Shown piece by piece: positions 1 through 12,000 of a stretch of 64,000 nucleotides of DNA. Both the position numbers and the translations under genes were made by a program. Each line of letters opens with the position of its first letter. The first letter of the stretch is position 1. The notes below the pieces were generated by a model. The model saw only the letters and a program-made list of their open reading frames with translations. It did no database searches and had not been told where the DNA came from. Source of the stretch: Lutjanus erythropterus (Eukaryota > Chordata > Actinopteri > Lutjaniformes > Lutjanidae); NCBI GenBank assembly GCA_020091685.1, contig CM034608.1, positions 4,130,751 through 4,194,750 on the forward strand, in the 5' to 3' direction.

Positions 1-279
1 CCCTCCGTTCAAATCCAGCCGCTGTTGCTGAGGTGGTGGAGGTGAAGTGGCATCAGAGTCTGTGTCTGTACTCTTAGCTACTAGCTTCGTCGCCGCATGT
101 TGTTTCTGTAGGTGTTTCAACAGGTTTGAATTGCTATTTTGGGAAGTAGATAAGATCTTTGATCCAAGACACAACTTACATTTAACTAAAACGTTCTTGT
201 CTTTGTGCTCGACAAAGGTAAAATAGTGAGAATATCTCCATGTAAAGAAACTTGACTTGGGCTCCGCCGCCGCTGCCAT
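1..279 (-). CDS. BED-zinc-finger ORF, N-terminal part (hAT transposase-like or ZBED-like), cut by window edge
   Basis: Ninety-three codons are open from an ATG at 279 (context catcATGG) to the left edge, so only the N-terminus is present. It begins MAAAAEPKSSFF. An aromatic stretch (WRYSHYFTF, about residues 12-20) leads into CKLC at about 31-34 and then HLQKQH at about 53-58, the C-x2-C...H-x4-H pattern of a BED-type zinc finger, a DNA-binding domain of hAT transposases and of domesticated ZBED genes. A Ser/Asp and proline/glutamine linker follows. An intact frame and good start context argue for a young or functional copy. No catalytic domain is visible, so transposon versus host gene cannot be decided. 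A (CA)n tract lies just upstream of the start. Confidence 0.6.
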   Translation of the reverse strand, partial: MAAAAEPKSSFFTWRYSHYFTFVEHKDKNVLVKCKLCLGSKILSTSQNSNSNLLKHLQKQHAATKLVAKSTDTDSDATSPPPPQQQRLDLNGG

Positions 280-340
280 GATGATACCAGTCTTGTAAAC
301 AGACACGCCCATACAGCGTGTCTTCTCCCATCTCCCCGCT

Positions 341-341
<1 letters not shown>

Positions 342-399
<58 letters not shown>

Positions 400-413
400 C
401 ACACACACACACA
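342..413. repeat. (CA)n microsatellite, interrupted
   Basis: A run of CA dinucleotides spans 342-395, is broken by GT at 396-397, and resumes at 398-413. It sits just upstream of the BED-finger start. Several short ORFs (poly Thr-His or Cys-Val) are produced by it and are not genes. Confidence 0.98.
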
Positions 414-529
414 GGAAGATTCAGGACTGTAACGGCGTTACAGTTAGTCCCAATACTGCCTGCAAGCCTGTCATGGAAATATCAAAAATTAAAGCTATAG
501 CAAAGACAGTCAATAGCAGTTTTGCATTT

Positions 530-716
530 TACCATAAAACCATTAGCAGACCTTTATTTTGAAAGGGGTCAATGCTGTGTTCATTGGTAATGATAATGAA
601 CTGTATCTTTTATATAGCCATTATTTGGACCTTATATCATTTGTATCTGGCCCACGGCAGCCTGATGAATTTCTCATGTGGCCTTCCATGAAAAATAATT
701 GCCCATCCCTTCTTTA
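530..716 (-). repeat. Fragment of hAT-like non-autonomous element (copy 1)
   Basis: The end near 690-716 (tgaaaaataattgcccatcc) and the internal text match, with divergence, the elements at 4612-5062 and 37797-38079. Only one half is present. Three copies in one window mark an interspersed family whose termini read roughly GATGGGCAATTATTTTTCAT. Confidence 0.6.
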
Positions 717-1389
717 AAGGGGTAGAGCAATAATTGAGAATTTCATAGACCCACCTATGGTGCACTCAATATACAGGTAGCTCATATGATTACACAACTT
801 TGAATGACTCCTGAAAGCTGCAAGGTCGATGTTTTCATTCAGGCAATACCTGTAAATATTCTTTTTAATATTCTTTTTCTTTTGCCTTCTTTTGTGCAAT
901 ATAACGTGACAGATTACACACACACACACATCGCCATCATAATTGAGAGACATCCCAATGGGAGAATAATTGTCCCACACCTGTGCAAACAGAATGGGTG
1001 GAGCATTATCTAATTAAGATTAAGATTTTGTTTATAGCAGACATTTTAACATGGAATAGTAGAATAAACACAGCTGTTACCAGTGATACTAATTAAGACT
1101 GTTTTATTCGGGTCAAACAGAGTCAGGGGGCAGCTGTTGTGTATGTTGGCTCACTGAAAAGGCTCTGCTGCACTAAATGGAACAGGACCTTAATTAGCAT
1201 CATTGCTAACACCTGTGTTCACTGTACCGTTTCATTGCAAAATGTCTGCTGTGAAAAAGGCCTATGGCTGAAAACACTCTTGATGATGGAAATTCAGAAC
1301 ACTCCCGAATTATACACAGTTGTCAGAGTATTATGACTGTGTTTTCACTTTTGCACTGATAGTGGATTGCTGATCAGGGTTGAAGGAGT

Positions 1390-2130
1390 TACTTTAAAAA
1401 TGTATTCACTAATGACCTGTTAACAAATGTAGTCGGTAACTTAATCCAAGTGTCACAGTATTAAAGTAATGTAAAATGATTACTTTACATTAGTTTTGGA
1501 GTACTTTAAAACGATTAATTAATTAATTAATCCTGTCACATCCTACAATGTACGTCCATGTGCTCCACATTTAGACCGATTTTTCAAGTCTTTCCCATAA
1601 CAGTTATTTTCATTATTGATTAATCTGTTGATTATTTTCTCAATTAAGCGTTCAGTTGCTCGATCCATAAAAATATGACGTCCTCAAATGTCGTATTTTA
1701 TCCACAACTCAAACTCAAAGATATTCACTTTAAAGGAGAAAAGAAACCAGAAAATATTCACATTTAAGAAGCTGGAATCAAAGAATTAGAACCTTTTTTC
1801 TTTTAAAAAAAACTTAATAGTCCATTAATAAGAGAATAATCATTGTAGCTCTAGGTGTTAGTTTTTTAATTTGTACAGATGTTTCTTACTTTGTTGTGCA
1901 GAGTTTATTGATTGATTGATTGATTTACAGACAAAAAAAGTTGAAATTTCCACCCAGTGAAGCATTTTTTCACCAGAGGCCATAATAATGACTTGGCAGC
2001 TGTATGGTAGTGTATCGTGCTTTATTTTGAAATAGTTATCCTACTAATAATTCCTATTTTAACTGTAATCTGATTGCATCTAACTAATTCAGTCAGGCAG
2101 CAATTCATTATCAAAGTAATCTGATTACAG
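1390..2130. repeat. Interspersed repeat, related to 58780-59625
   Basis: Shared phrases include a 'tagtcggtaacttaatccaag' type line, a 'aatgtaaaatgattactttac' type line, and a terminal 'taatctgattac' motif. The copy at 58.8-59.6 kb has the same order of segments. No coding potential is seen in either copy. A (GATT)n stretch lies at 1906-1924. Confidence 0.55.
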
Positions 2131-2511
2131 TTTCAAGCAGTTTTTTTAAAAAATCCAAGCACTTTTCAAACCTTGAAGTGTTTTCCAGCACCTGTACAAA
2201 CACTGTAATTTATACAAAACTCTATGTTCAGGGTGGGGGGGGCTCAGCTTTCCTCAGATACAAGTGGGGGGTCTCCAAGGAAAAATGTTAGGAACCGCTT
2301 CTCTATATAAAGATGAGATTCTATTACTTCACTAATCACTACATCTGATTCAAGAGTCACAACAAGACACAACACATGAGGAAATGAAACATGACAACAA
2401 TTTGAAAACTGGCAGGTAGCTAATAGAGCACTCGCTGATTTTTGTAAAGACAAAAAAACCCACTTTGACTACAGAGATACAGTCTTTAACACTGTTTGAT
2501 TTTTATATTAG

Positions 2512-2513
<2 letters not shown>

Positions 2514-2565
<52 letters not shown>
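2514..2565. repeat. (GT)n microsatellite
   Basis: Twenty-six uninterrupted GT units. Confidence 0.98.
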
Positions 2566-2567
<2 letters not shown>

Positions 2568-3139
2568 TGAGTGAATAAAGTTTTAATGTGCGTCTTCTTG
2601 CGGCTGCTGACAAAATCCCCCGACAGGCAGAGTCAGATGGAAGGTATTACAAAACTTTGATATCATGTCACACACACACTCACATAGACACACTCCAATG
2701 ACTTTTATTCAAATCCATCCAAACAGCTGATCAGCACGACAGAGCAAACTTCCCTGCTGGGATTAAAACAGCTGACAGTAGCGTGCGTGTCTGTGTGTGA
2801 GTAGGTTCATAAAACAGGATGTTATTAAAGGACCACTGGTTTTGAATGTTTTACTTGTTGGTTCATGTCAGATTGCTGTATTTTCTCTGCAGAAGAAAAA
2901 GTATTTAAACATCCACAGAAACATTCATCAATGTGATCGAAATTTTTGGTAAAAATGCAATTGCGAATACAAGGACACTGACAAGGTTGAAGATCTCTCC
3001 CTGATTTTACTCGACATGCGTTCATATCCAAATGTAGTAAAGGTCCTTCCTTCATTATCCATTCTGATCCTAAAGTTTGTTATAGCACCTCAGGAAATTG
3101 TAAAAATTGACATAACGCTCACCTTGAGAGGTAGCTGGA

Positions 3140-3610
3140 TTTGCGAGCTCACGCAAGAATCCATCTTACCAGGCTTCAAGTTATCCTTTGATTGGCTGCA
3201 CCACTTTTGGTGCAGACAGAAGTGTCCTAGGAGGGACTAGTGGTAGCCGTGGTTTTAGGTGTGATGACATCAAGAAGAATCAAGAAGCGATTTGTTTCAA
3301 ACAAACAATGGCAGCTCCTGAAGAGGTTAGCATAGATACTGATACTTATATCAGAAGTGGAGAGTATTTCTGCATTAAAAGAAGAGCAAATAATGACACT
3401 GAAGGCTTTTCTACATGGTAAAGATGTTTTCGTTCTTCTCCCAACTGGCTTCAGCAAGAGTTTGATCTGATTGGTTGAAGTTAGCCCACGTTAGATGTGA
3501 TAGACAGATAGTTCATCCAATCACCAAGTGCGTGCCCTTTTCCAAACAGTTTCTAGGGATGACTTAAACGATTCTCTGTAACAAACCATCCAGTGTGTGA
3601 GGTTAATATA
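3140..3610 (+). pseudogene. Degraded transposon segment with a helicase-like Walker A fragment
   Basis: One frame opens with MAAPEEVSIDTDTYIRS at 3308. A shifted frame around 3413-3470 reads KDVFVLLPTGFSKSLI and then stops. LLPTGFSKS resembles motif I of RecQ-type helicases (PTGxGKS) with one changed glycine. The order resembles a fish repeat that carries a 5' piece of a helicase-like ORF, a match made from memory. Frame shifts and stops make it non-functional. Its 3' part (aacaaaccatcc...tgtg, 3582-3600) is found again at 46261-46282. Confidence 0.45.
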
Positions 3611-4611
3611 ACATCCCCTAATCCAAAAAAAAAGAAAAAGAAACACATAAATTATTTTTTTATTTTCCCTAAATTAGTTTCAATTCTAAATCCCTGAATC
3701 TGATAGAGCACCCCCAGCATTCACCTTTTAAATCCAACTCAGTGTTTAATTTGTTAAAAAAAAATCCTCACACAATCACAGATATAGCTTCTCAAATAAA
3801 TAAATAAACCAATTTGGAAAGAATAATAATAACTAATGGCTTTGGCGACTCCTGCTGGTAAGATTTTCAAAAGGCACTGTGGCAGCCAAGATTTTCTCAC
3901 TTGTCTACAAACAAAAAAAAGATGATTTTACAGATTTCAAAGATGGTGATCACACATAAATTCTAACACATGGTGGTAAAATGGATCAGGACCAGTATGT
4001 ATGAAACTTAGAAACTGGTCCCAAAGTTTTGACTCATGAGTGCAAAAAAAAAACAAAAAAAAACGTAGTAAACCTTAAGACACAGAAGTTTTGTATAAAA
4101 AGGAGCCAAAACTAACTTCTGAGCTCTGAATGCAGTGACTAAAATAAGGACTGTATTGTGTCCAATATCATATATGCTTCAGTATATTCAAGTATACAAG
4201 GAGAACAGTTGTGGAAGTTATTTTCCTCCAGTTATGTTAACAATATCAGACATTACAGATATTTGGGATATCATTCATACAAATCTGAAAGACAGATGTA
4301 TGAACCATTTAAAGTGATAAACTATCTATTCTATATATTAATCCTTTTTCTTATTTATTGCTTCTGTTTCAAACTCACAGGAATCCTTGTATTTCATGTG
4401 ACTGGCACCATGAATACCAATGCACTTCTGAGAATGTAAGTAGATGTAAATGTGAACATTAAGAAGAGACGTTTGTAGTTTCGGTGTGCGGCCTGTAGAT
4501 GTCAGTGCAGAGCTGTTCAGTTACTCTGCTGGAGGAAAGACTCAGTGACTGCGTGTGTTCTTGTATTTCACTTTGTGAGAACCAGTTAGTTTTGGATAGT
4601 CTCAGAAGAGG

Positions 4612-5062
4612 AGTGAGCAATTATTTTTCATGGGGGGCCACATGAGAAATTGATCAGGCTGCTGTGGGCCAGATACAGATGATATAAGGTGTTAATAATG
4701 GCCAAATCTCTAACTTCTACTGTTGGTCACCCTTTCTGAATTGCCATGTGATGAATTGTGGGCTAATATTTTGTTGGTGATGTCCAAAACCTGATGTTTT
4801 ACAGTCTACCATGCAGGCTGCAAGGATAGTAGCAGCAAAAGTAGAAGAAGAACGACATAAACAACATGGATGTGCAGCACTGAGTGAATAAAGTTACAGT
4901 TTAATATAAAAGATACAGTTCAATATTATTACAATGAACACAGTGTTGTTCCCTTTCAAAATATGATGATGGCCATGATGGCCTTGCGGACCACATGAAA
5001 CCTTTCAGTGGGCTGCATCCGGACCCCGGGCCGCATTTTGCCCAGGTCTGTTTTAGAGGATA
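4612..5062 (+). mobile_element. hAT-like non-autonomous element (copy 2, most complete)
   Basis: The left end (gagcaattatttttcatggg) and the right end (gccgcattttgcccaggtct) are imperfect inverses of each other. About 450 bp lie between them without an open frame. The other copies are at 530-716 and 37797-38079. Element superfamily is inferred from terminus shape; target duplications were not identified. Confidence 0.6.
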
Positions 5063-7345
5063 CTTTTGGACAGCGTGGGCATTTGAGGGTTGAGACTTGG
5101 TTTTAGGGTTAAGGTTAGAATTAGATTAGCGTTGAGGTATAGGCTGGGCTACGCTTTAAACAATTTCATGGAGGGTCTTCACAAGTGCAAAAATACAAAG
5201 AAAGATACCTGCAGTTTGTTCTCTCTGATTGCTGCTATCAGTGAAAGAAGTGGAGAGATAAGAAACTCACACAAACACACACGCTCAGTTTCCTCCTCAT
5301 TATATTTATCTCTTCACTCTCTCTCTTCCAGTTTGTTTGCTCTGCTCAGCACTGAAACTCAAATCTACTTCATTTTTCACTTTGCTAAACTTCAGCAGAT
5401 GGAGTTTAAATTGGACCTTCAGTCTGTCATTGGGATGTTTTGGTGCTTTTTGCCTCTGGGTTCATTAGTTGTACTGATTGTTGAGCACTGAAGCCTGTGA
5501 AGATGCCACTAAAATGGAAATGTGGGATAAAAATCATTTAACATTCCTCCTCTTATTCATAGCCTCTTAAATCCCTTCAAATTTGCTCCGATCTCCCGCT
5601 GCTCCTCCTCTGTTCAGACTCCGGGAGCTCCTCTGTCTCCACCCCGCAGCTTCTTAAATCTCCTCCAATCCTTTTAACATCTTATTTAGACAGACTCTCT
5701 GCCGGATGAAGTAATTTCTTCATATGAAGCAATAGAAATTAAAGCAAGAAGTGTCTCAAAATCTCCTCCCGCTGGTGGGTTGAGGACTCCAGCAGCTACT
5801 ACAGTCTGTCAAGGTTAACAGTTCAGTTCATCAGTGTGATTCTGTGTTATTCTTTATGGAAGTTATCTACCCAATCAGATCACTCACTTGAAACCAGCTG
5901 TCATAGGATTGGTTGGATAACAAAGGAGAGATTACTGTGGGATTAAACAAAGAAAAACACCACTTTTTCTTGCCAAAAGCCCTGACATCCATCATTTTTT
6001 CCTATTCTTATCTTCCTCCACCTTATTCCAGACTGCCAGTGGTGGAAAGTAACTAAGTAGTTTTACTCAAGAACTCTGCTCAAGTAAAATACTTAATAAA
6101 GTATTTGGATATCTGTACTTTATATTACTTTATACTTCTACTTAATTGAGGGAAATGTACTTTTTACTCCCATACATTTATTAAGTAAATAAAGATAGAA
6201 GCACATAAAATACAACACATAAAGATTAAAGTAGCGATGATTAGACTAGTGTTGATTTACAACATTCATTCAGTTTTGTCCTGTGTGTGTTAGCAGCCCT
6301 GTAACTGGTTGGGCCTGAGGTCTGAGCGGGTGGACCGGGTCCGAGGCCCCGTGTCCCCATACTCTGCCTCTACCAGCTAACAATATTTTGAGATGATTTA
6401 CTTTTCTGCTTTAGATAAGTTTGAATCTTTGAGTTTTACAAACCCCCAAAGTTATATTTCAAAAGTCATTGAAGTAACTTGCCCTGAAATTTTGAGTTAC
6501 TTCAACTTTTCTTTTAGATATTTTATATTTTAATATTTTAGTTTTCTTGATGAGAAGAACTAAAATATTTGTGATAGCCAGTTAGCTCAGCTTAAATGCA
6601 TTAATTTTTTAGTAAGTAAGTATTTAATTTGTATATGCATGCATCATGATAATACAGTAACAATGGTCAGGAACGTTCATTAATGCACAAATTAACTCTG
6701 GCCTGTTGTGAACTGGGTCACGATGGTTTAATATTTTTATTCACATTGATTTCAGTGATCACTTTAATTCCTGTAGGGACATGTAATTAGTGGTTTTTGA
6801 ATCAAAATACAAATCAATCCAGTTTGTTTCCACTTACGTTTGATTTTTCTAGTTTTGTTCCTCATAACCCCTCTGATCATCTGAGCATCTTCTTTTAGTG
6901 ATGTCATCGTTTCCAGGTTCAACAGTAACTGATACTGGACAAACTATGAACATGAGATAAAAATATGTAATACCAAATAGTTATTCTTTAAGGCTAATTT
7001 ATGTTAACTTAGTTTTATATGATTAGCTTTACTGTTCATTTCAGAGCTGTGAGCTGCAGCAGCTGGCAGGTCGACAGACTGCAGAACAACAGCTGATGTG
7101 TTTGTTTAAGATAAGACAGCAGCTGATAATCAATACAAACCTCATCAATAAGCTCTGGAGATAAGAGACAAGGAGAGCTCCCTCTGAAAATACCTACAGA
7201 TAACACAGTTTTAAAAGAAGAGATACTTCTATTTGTTTTAAAATATTTACTTTGAAACATTATTAGATCATGTAAACGTGCTGTTTTTTTGTTTTTGTTT
7301 TTGAAGTTTGTGTGTCATTTTCATGTTCATATTAGTTTTAAAGTT
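5063..7345. other. Intergenic, no supported gene
   Basis: It contains CT-rich and AT-rich unique-looking DNA. A fragment at 6050-6190 of the 'acttaagtaaaagtact' family is fuller at 56732-57290. A segment at 6380-6490 shares the text 'gatttacttttctgctttag' with 26930-27010 and 48890-48925. The 133-codon ORF at 5090-5491 has no domain and no splice logic. Confidence 0.6.
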
Positions 7346-7850
7346 TGTTAGTCCACAAAACGCTGCTGGAGTTTCACAGCAAAACAGTTTTGCAGAATCT
7401 CCCAAACAGTGGAAGTGAATGGTGACCAGTTTTCAAACGTAAAAAACAACAGAATAAAAACATAAAATGCCTCCATACTGCTCGTCTTGTGTAATCCAAG
7501 TCTCCTAAAGCCCCAACATACTGTTTGCACACTGTCACACCACACACACACAGTTCAGACAGTGTGCATGTGAACGTGGCTCCAACCTAAGGATCTACAG
7601 TGAAGATTCAGGCTAAAAACAAGGTGTAAATTACTTTTTTTTTTTTTCTTTTTTTTTTGTCAACTTGGTATGTTGGGGCTTTAGGAGACTTAAAATGCCT
7701 CCATACTGCTCATCTGGTGTAATCTGTTGTTTTTTACATTTGAAAACTGGTCGCCATTCACTTCCATTGTTTTCCTGTGAAACTCCAGCAGTTTTGTGGA
7801 CTAAAAAACGAAACCCGACCTTTTCATTTTTGGGTGAACTATCCCTTTAA
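7346..7850. mobile_element. Fold-back (MITE-like) element with long inverted arms
   Basis: The left arm (about 7350-7530, starting agtccacaaaacgctgctgg) recurs inverted at about 7665-7805, which ends in the complementary text ctccagcagttttgtggact. A T-rich loop lies between the arms. The right flank ends gggtgaactatccctttaa, a phrase common at the ends of fish repeats (recalled, not searched). The element lies just beyond the tdgf1 3' end. Confidence 0.75.
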
Positions 7851-7924
7851 TGATATAATTGTGTTTTTCCAGAGGCCCATTATTTTCTGTTTCATCTCAC
7901 AACACAAACAAAACTTGTGCAACA

Positions 7925-8932
7925 GAACAATTTTAATAAACACATAATCAATACATGTTTATATTCAGAGGACAAAATGTCACATCAGCTCACAGTTTGT
8001 GCAAACAGACAGAAGACACAAAGTTTGAAACAAGAAACCCTGCGTCTTCTTTTACAAAGAAAAAAAATCACATTGAGCTACAGATCATAAAATGACAAAA
8101 AAAACATACTTTTCATAAAACTCTTATGTACAGTTTCCTTCACATACATTTTGTTCTTCAAGATATCATAAGAGACACACGACCTTCCACTGGAAGGATA
8201 AGTTTTAAGAAGCACAGACACACAACTGCTTTTTTAAAGAGACAGAGCATGAATTCATGTGCAAAGCTGACAAGTGTGATATTTTGTTTGATCTGTTGCC
8301 TTCCATGGTTTTTATTAAATTGCACACTGTGATAATACTTAAAAGTCAGTCAGTACTGAATCCTAAAATATTAAAATCTGCCAATGGAGTGACCTGTTTT
8401 AAAGATATAAAGACACTTATTTCTAAAAAAAAAAAAATGTCTTGAAATAAGAGGAACTGCATTGGAAAAACTGGATTTAGTTCAGATGAAGTAGCTGAAT
8501 TGGTTTCCTTATCTGAAGAAACTGACTGACTTCAGTGAATTCTTGAAAATTTGGTTGGTCCAGAGTCGTCTTTTAAGTTCATTCAACCTTCAGTCCTCAA
8601 AAAGATCCGTTTCATGCAGCCATGAAAACCTCCTGCAGGACCCCATAAACAGTACAGTCCTCAGTCCAACTGCAGAGTTTCAACTTCAAAAAACTGAAAG
8701 TGGTATGTCTTCATAACAACTCCTAACTTCCTGTTTTCAAATAATATTTAATGCCTCAACTACTGTAGCATTCGGACAAAATACAATAAATATTCTTAAA
8801 AGATCTGACTGGGTTTTGGAAACTGATCTTTAGTCCTGAAGAAGCAGTTGACAAATCTTGCACACGTCACAGCTCAGCGTGTTCACATTAAGTCCTGTTG
8901 TTTGTGTCCAGCAACAACTTTGTGCAAAGCCA
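7925..8932 (-). other. tdgf1: Likely tdgf1 3' UTR with candidate poly(A) signals
   Basis: The region after the tdgf1 stop codon has no repeat arms and no open frame. Reading the minus strand, AATAAA occurs at 8316-8311 and an ATTAAA variant near 7934-7929, so the 3' UTR is either about 0.6 kb or about 1 kb long. Transcript evidence would decide. Confidence 0.45.
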
Positions 8933-9039
8933 TCAGAAGAGGAGAAGCAGGAGGAGAAACGGCGTCAGATACAGGAAACAGGCGGTCTGAGCTGTCCTGG
9001 CAGCTGACGAACGATACCAACGCACCTCCTCTGAGTCAT
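8933..9039 (-). CDS. tdgf1: tdgf1 coding exon 6 (last): C-terminal tail and GPI signal
   Basis: The exon follows the acceptor ctccttcccag and completes D178. It encodes [18 protein letters not shown] and then a hydrophobic end ([12 protein letters not shown]) before TGA at 8935-8933. Such a terminal leucine-rich segment with no cytoplasmic tail is the usual GPI-attachment signal of this family. Confidence 0.9.
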
Positions 9040-12000
9040 CTGGGAAGGAGAGAAAGACAGAAGAGCCATGATGAACTGAACTCACTGAACTCAGGTGCTA
9101 TTTTTTATTTAATTATTGATCGCAACTTCCTTGTTTTGTCATATTCTGTGTCTCAATACACTTTAGTCTACTGAGTAGTGACTACTTTTATGGTGTATAT
9201 CATATGCATACATGTAAAGTTACCTATACTCTGCATTTGGTCATGAATTTCCTTTTGCTGAAGTGACACTTCACTTTCCAACAATAGGATTTATCTTATC
9301 TCATCTTAACCAGCACTTCTTTAGTTCCTGATATACATGCTGGAAAGTGACACTTAAAGAAACACTGTAGACTTTAACAAGGAGGCAGGGTCAAACATTT
9401 GGTTTTTAGAAGTGGGGAACCAATGAGATCATAGGTTCTTCAACCAAAAATATAAACTATATCAATCAAGCAAATAATACATTATGATAATTATGGTAAT
9501 CCAACTTCAGAAAAGCCCAAAATCTTTGTAATTTGCTGTATTACTGATTACTACTGACCCTATCTAAAGTCTCACCTATTTACAAAATCCTCATTTAATA
9601 ACAGATAATGTTTAATTTGTTCAATATTGTTCCATACAAAGCACTTCATAACCGTTTTAAAAGGGCTTTATAAATTTACATTTTGGTTAACAAAAATAAA
9701 AACAAAAGTTTGACTGACAAAATCCCCATATTATAATTTTAAAAAGCAATTACTAATACTGAAACTAATAAAAAATAAATTAAACCTTAACATTTTTAAA
9801 CTAAACTGAAAAGATCAAACTCACTCTGGAAACTAACTGAAACTACGCTGAATTGATGACAAAAAAAAAAAAGAAAAACAAAAGGAAAATAAAATTTAAA
9901 GAAAATTACAAACATATAATAACTTCAGGATGACGGACAGTAGATGAAAATGTGGACCCAAGCTTCAACTGTGTAATCGTACCTTATTCTGACATATAAA
10001 AAATGCAACAAAAACATAAAGAAATGTAGCAGAAAGTAACAATTTGACCAGGAATATTTTTAAGAGGTGATGAAGAACCAGGGTTTGAACTTCTCTCTGG
10101 CTCTATTACGTCATTCTTTACAAAACTATTTCTGTCACTATTCTTGTTAACAAACATGTGCAACACCACGTACATCTGTCTGACAATATGTGCCGTTATT
10201 CCCACAATTAAACATGAAACCCCGCCCTCGAGTGTGTCCATTTGAAATTCTGATGTGGTTGGACAACAAGTCATGCAAACCACTTACCCATCCTGCAAAC
10301 TCTTTTGGAAAAGTTCTGCTGGTGAGCAAGAAAAGTGTCACAGAAACAAAGGGAGAAGGCTACACCTTTACATTTAGACAACAGCATGTTATTGTGGGAT
10401 GTTTGTGTGGGAGTCAATTGTTCTCAGAGTGTTTTTGCATTTTGGAATAAAAGCCTCCACCTGTAAATGAGTGGGCGGGGCTTAGCGAGCATTCAGTGGG
10501 AGTTTACTGTGAACGACAGCTTTTGACCGTCTGACTGCCGTGCACGGACGGCTCGTCCACACCTCTGCTGTCCATTCAAATGAAAAACACCACGGCTGGT
10601 GAGAGGACGGCACGGAAAAATACCAACTCACATACAGGCCCCAATTTAACCCTAAACTCTGCCTGACATGTCAAGTTTCTGCTGTTTGATTCTCATAGAG
10701 ATGAACTAAAATGACTGTCTGGAAGGACAAAATCAACCTAAAATGGAGATGTACAGGAGAAATGTTATGATGACGTGTCTGCTGTGTGTATATCTTACCA
10801 CAGTCTTTATGGAAGACGTGAGGGAAGCAGTGAAGGACACCGTAACCACAGCGACAGTATGAGCATCCTTTCTGAACCCACTCACCATGAGGGACGGAAC
10901 CACAGCTCCTACACAGACAGAAAAAAAAAAATGATGATTACGTAACTAAGGAAACAATAACAGCTACTTTGAGGGAGTGATTCATTTAAAAATGACTAAT
11001 TGCAAGTGATGATTTATTTGAGCAGTAGAGAGGCGTTGTTTTTTTCTTTCTTGTTTACCTGATGCGTTGGTCGTACTCGCAGCTCCTCCCTGTGAAGAAT
11101 GGAGGGCAGGCGCAGAAGCTGCCCAGGATGCAGGTTCCTCCGTTCTTACAGCAGCTACGACTCTGCTCAGCACCTACGACAGAAAAGACCACACAACTGC
11201 ACTTAAATAAAATCCTCAAACGTGAAACACCCTTTACTTTCACAGTTTAAAGATATTAAAGACTCCAGACTGGTGCTGGACATTTAAAACCACTTTTCAT
11301 CCAACTCTTTTAAGAGTCTAAACTGGGAGAATTAAATTCAGTTCATAGAACAGAACAACTTCTTTAAAAATATGCACTTAAGGGCTCAGATGAAAAAGTC
11401 CAGTTTGGACTTTAACTTCAATCAGATCCCTGCATCACATTGCCTAAAACACTAAAGACCGAGTAGATCAAAAAATATCATTTGTTAGTTTACATTTCTT
11501 GGCAAAAGCTATTTTTAAGAACATTTACACAAATTACACCTTTAAAAAGTGACAGAGAGAAAATTGGCCCTTTCAGAAAGTGGTGAGGACACGTCATGCA
11601 TTCAGCGTCATTCAATGCATTTGGTTTGTTTCATTCAGTGTAATTTAATTGTAATATTAGTTTACTTTTTGTCTGGTTTTTTGTTTGTTTCTTGTATCTT
11701 CTTCCCTGTTACTTCCTGTTTCTGGTGAGTTTAGATTTTTATTCTATAATTTATTTATCTTGGTTAGACACCTCTAGAGCATCATGTAACCTTGTTCTGA
11801 AAGCTGCAGTGTAAATTAGATTTGTAGTCTCTGTTTGTTCATAGAGCAGGCCTTGGGACCCTGTAAGACCATTTGAAGGCTGCTGCAGGGCCCTCAGACC
11901 TCAGGTTGAGCCCCTCCCTGCCTGTATCTGTATCTGTGAGAAAAACCAGAGTCTCCATCTGGCAGCGCATTCCTGTCGTCCTCTGCTTTACATCAGCAGG

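Larger units (their letters stand above)
717..4611. other. Intergenic, repeat-rich, no supported gene
   Basis: Short ORFs only, none with splice support or a recognisable domain. It holds an element at 1390-2130 that is similar to 58780-59625, a (GT)n tract at 2514-2565, and the degraded helicase-like repeat at 3140-3610. The remainder is AT-rich with A-runs and shows nothing further. Confidence 0.7.

Noticed and set aside
182-500. Short ORFs of alternating Cys-Val or Thr-His
   Set aside because: They are translations of the (CA)n/(GT)n tract. The real frame in this area is the BED-finger ORF at 1-279.
5090-5491. 133-codon ORF
   Set aside because: No domain, no splice context, compositionally like its surroundings, and partly a CT-rich tract.
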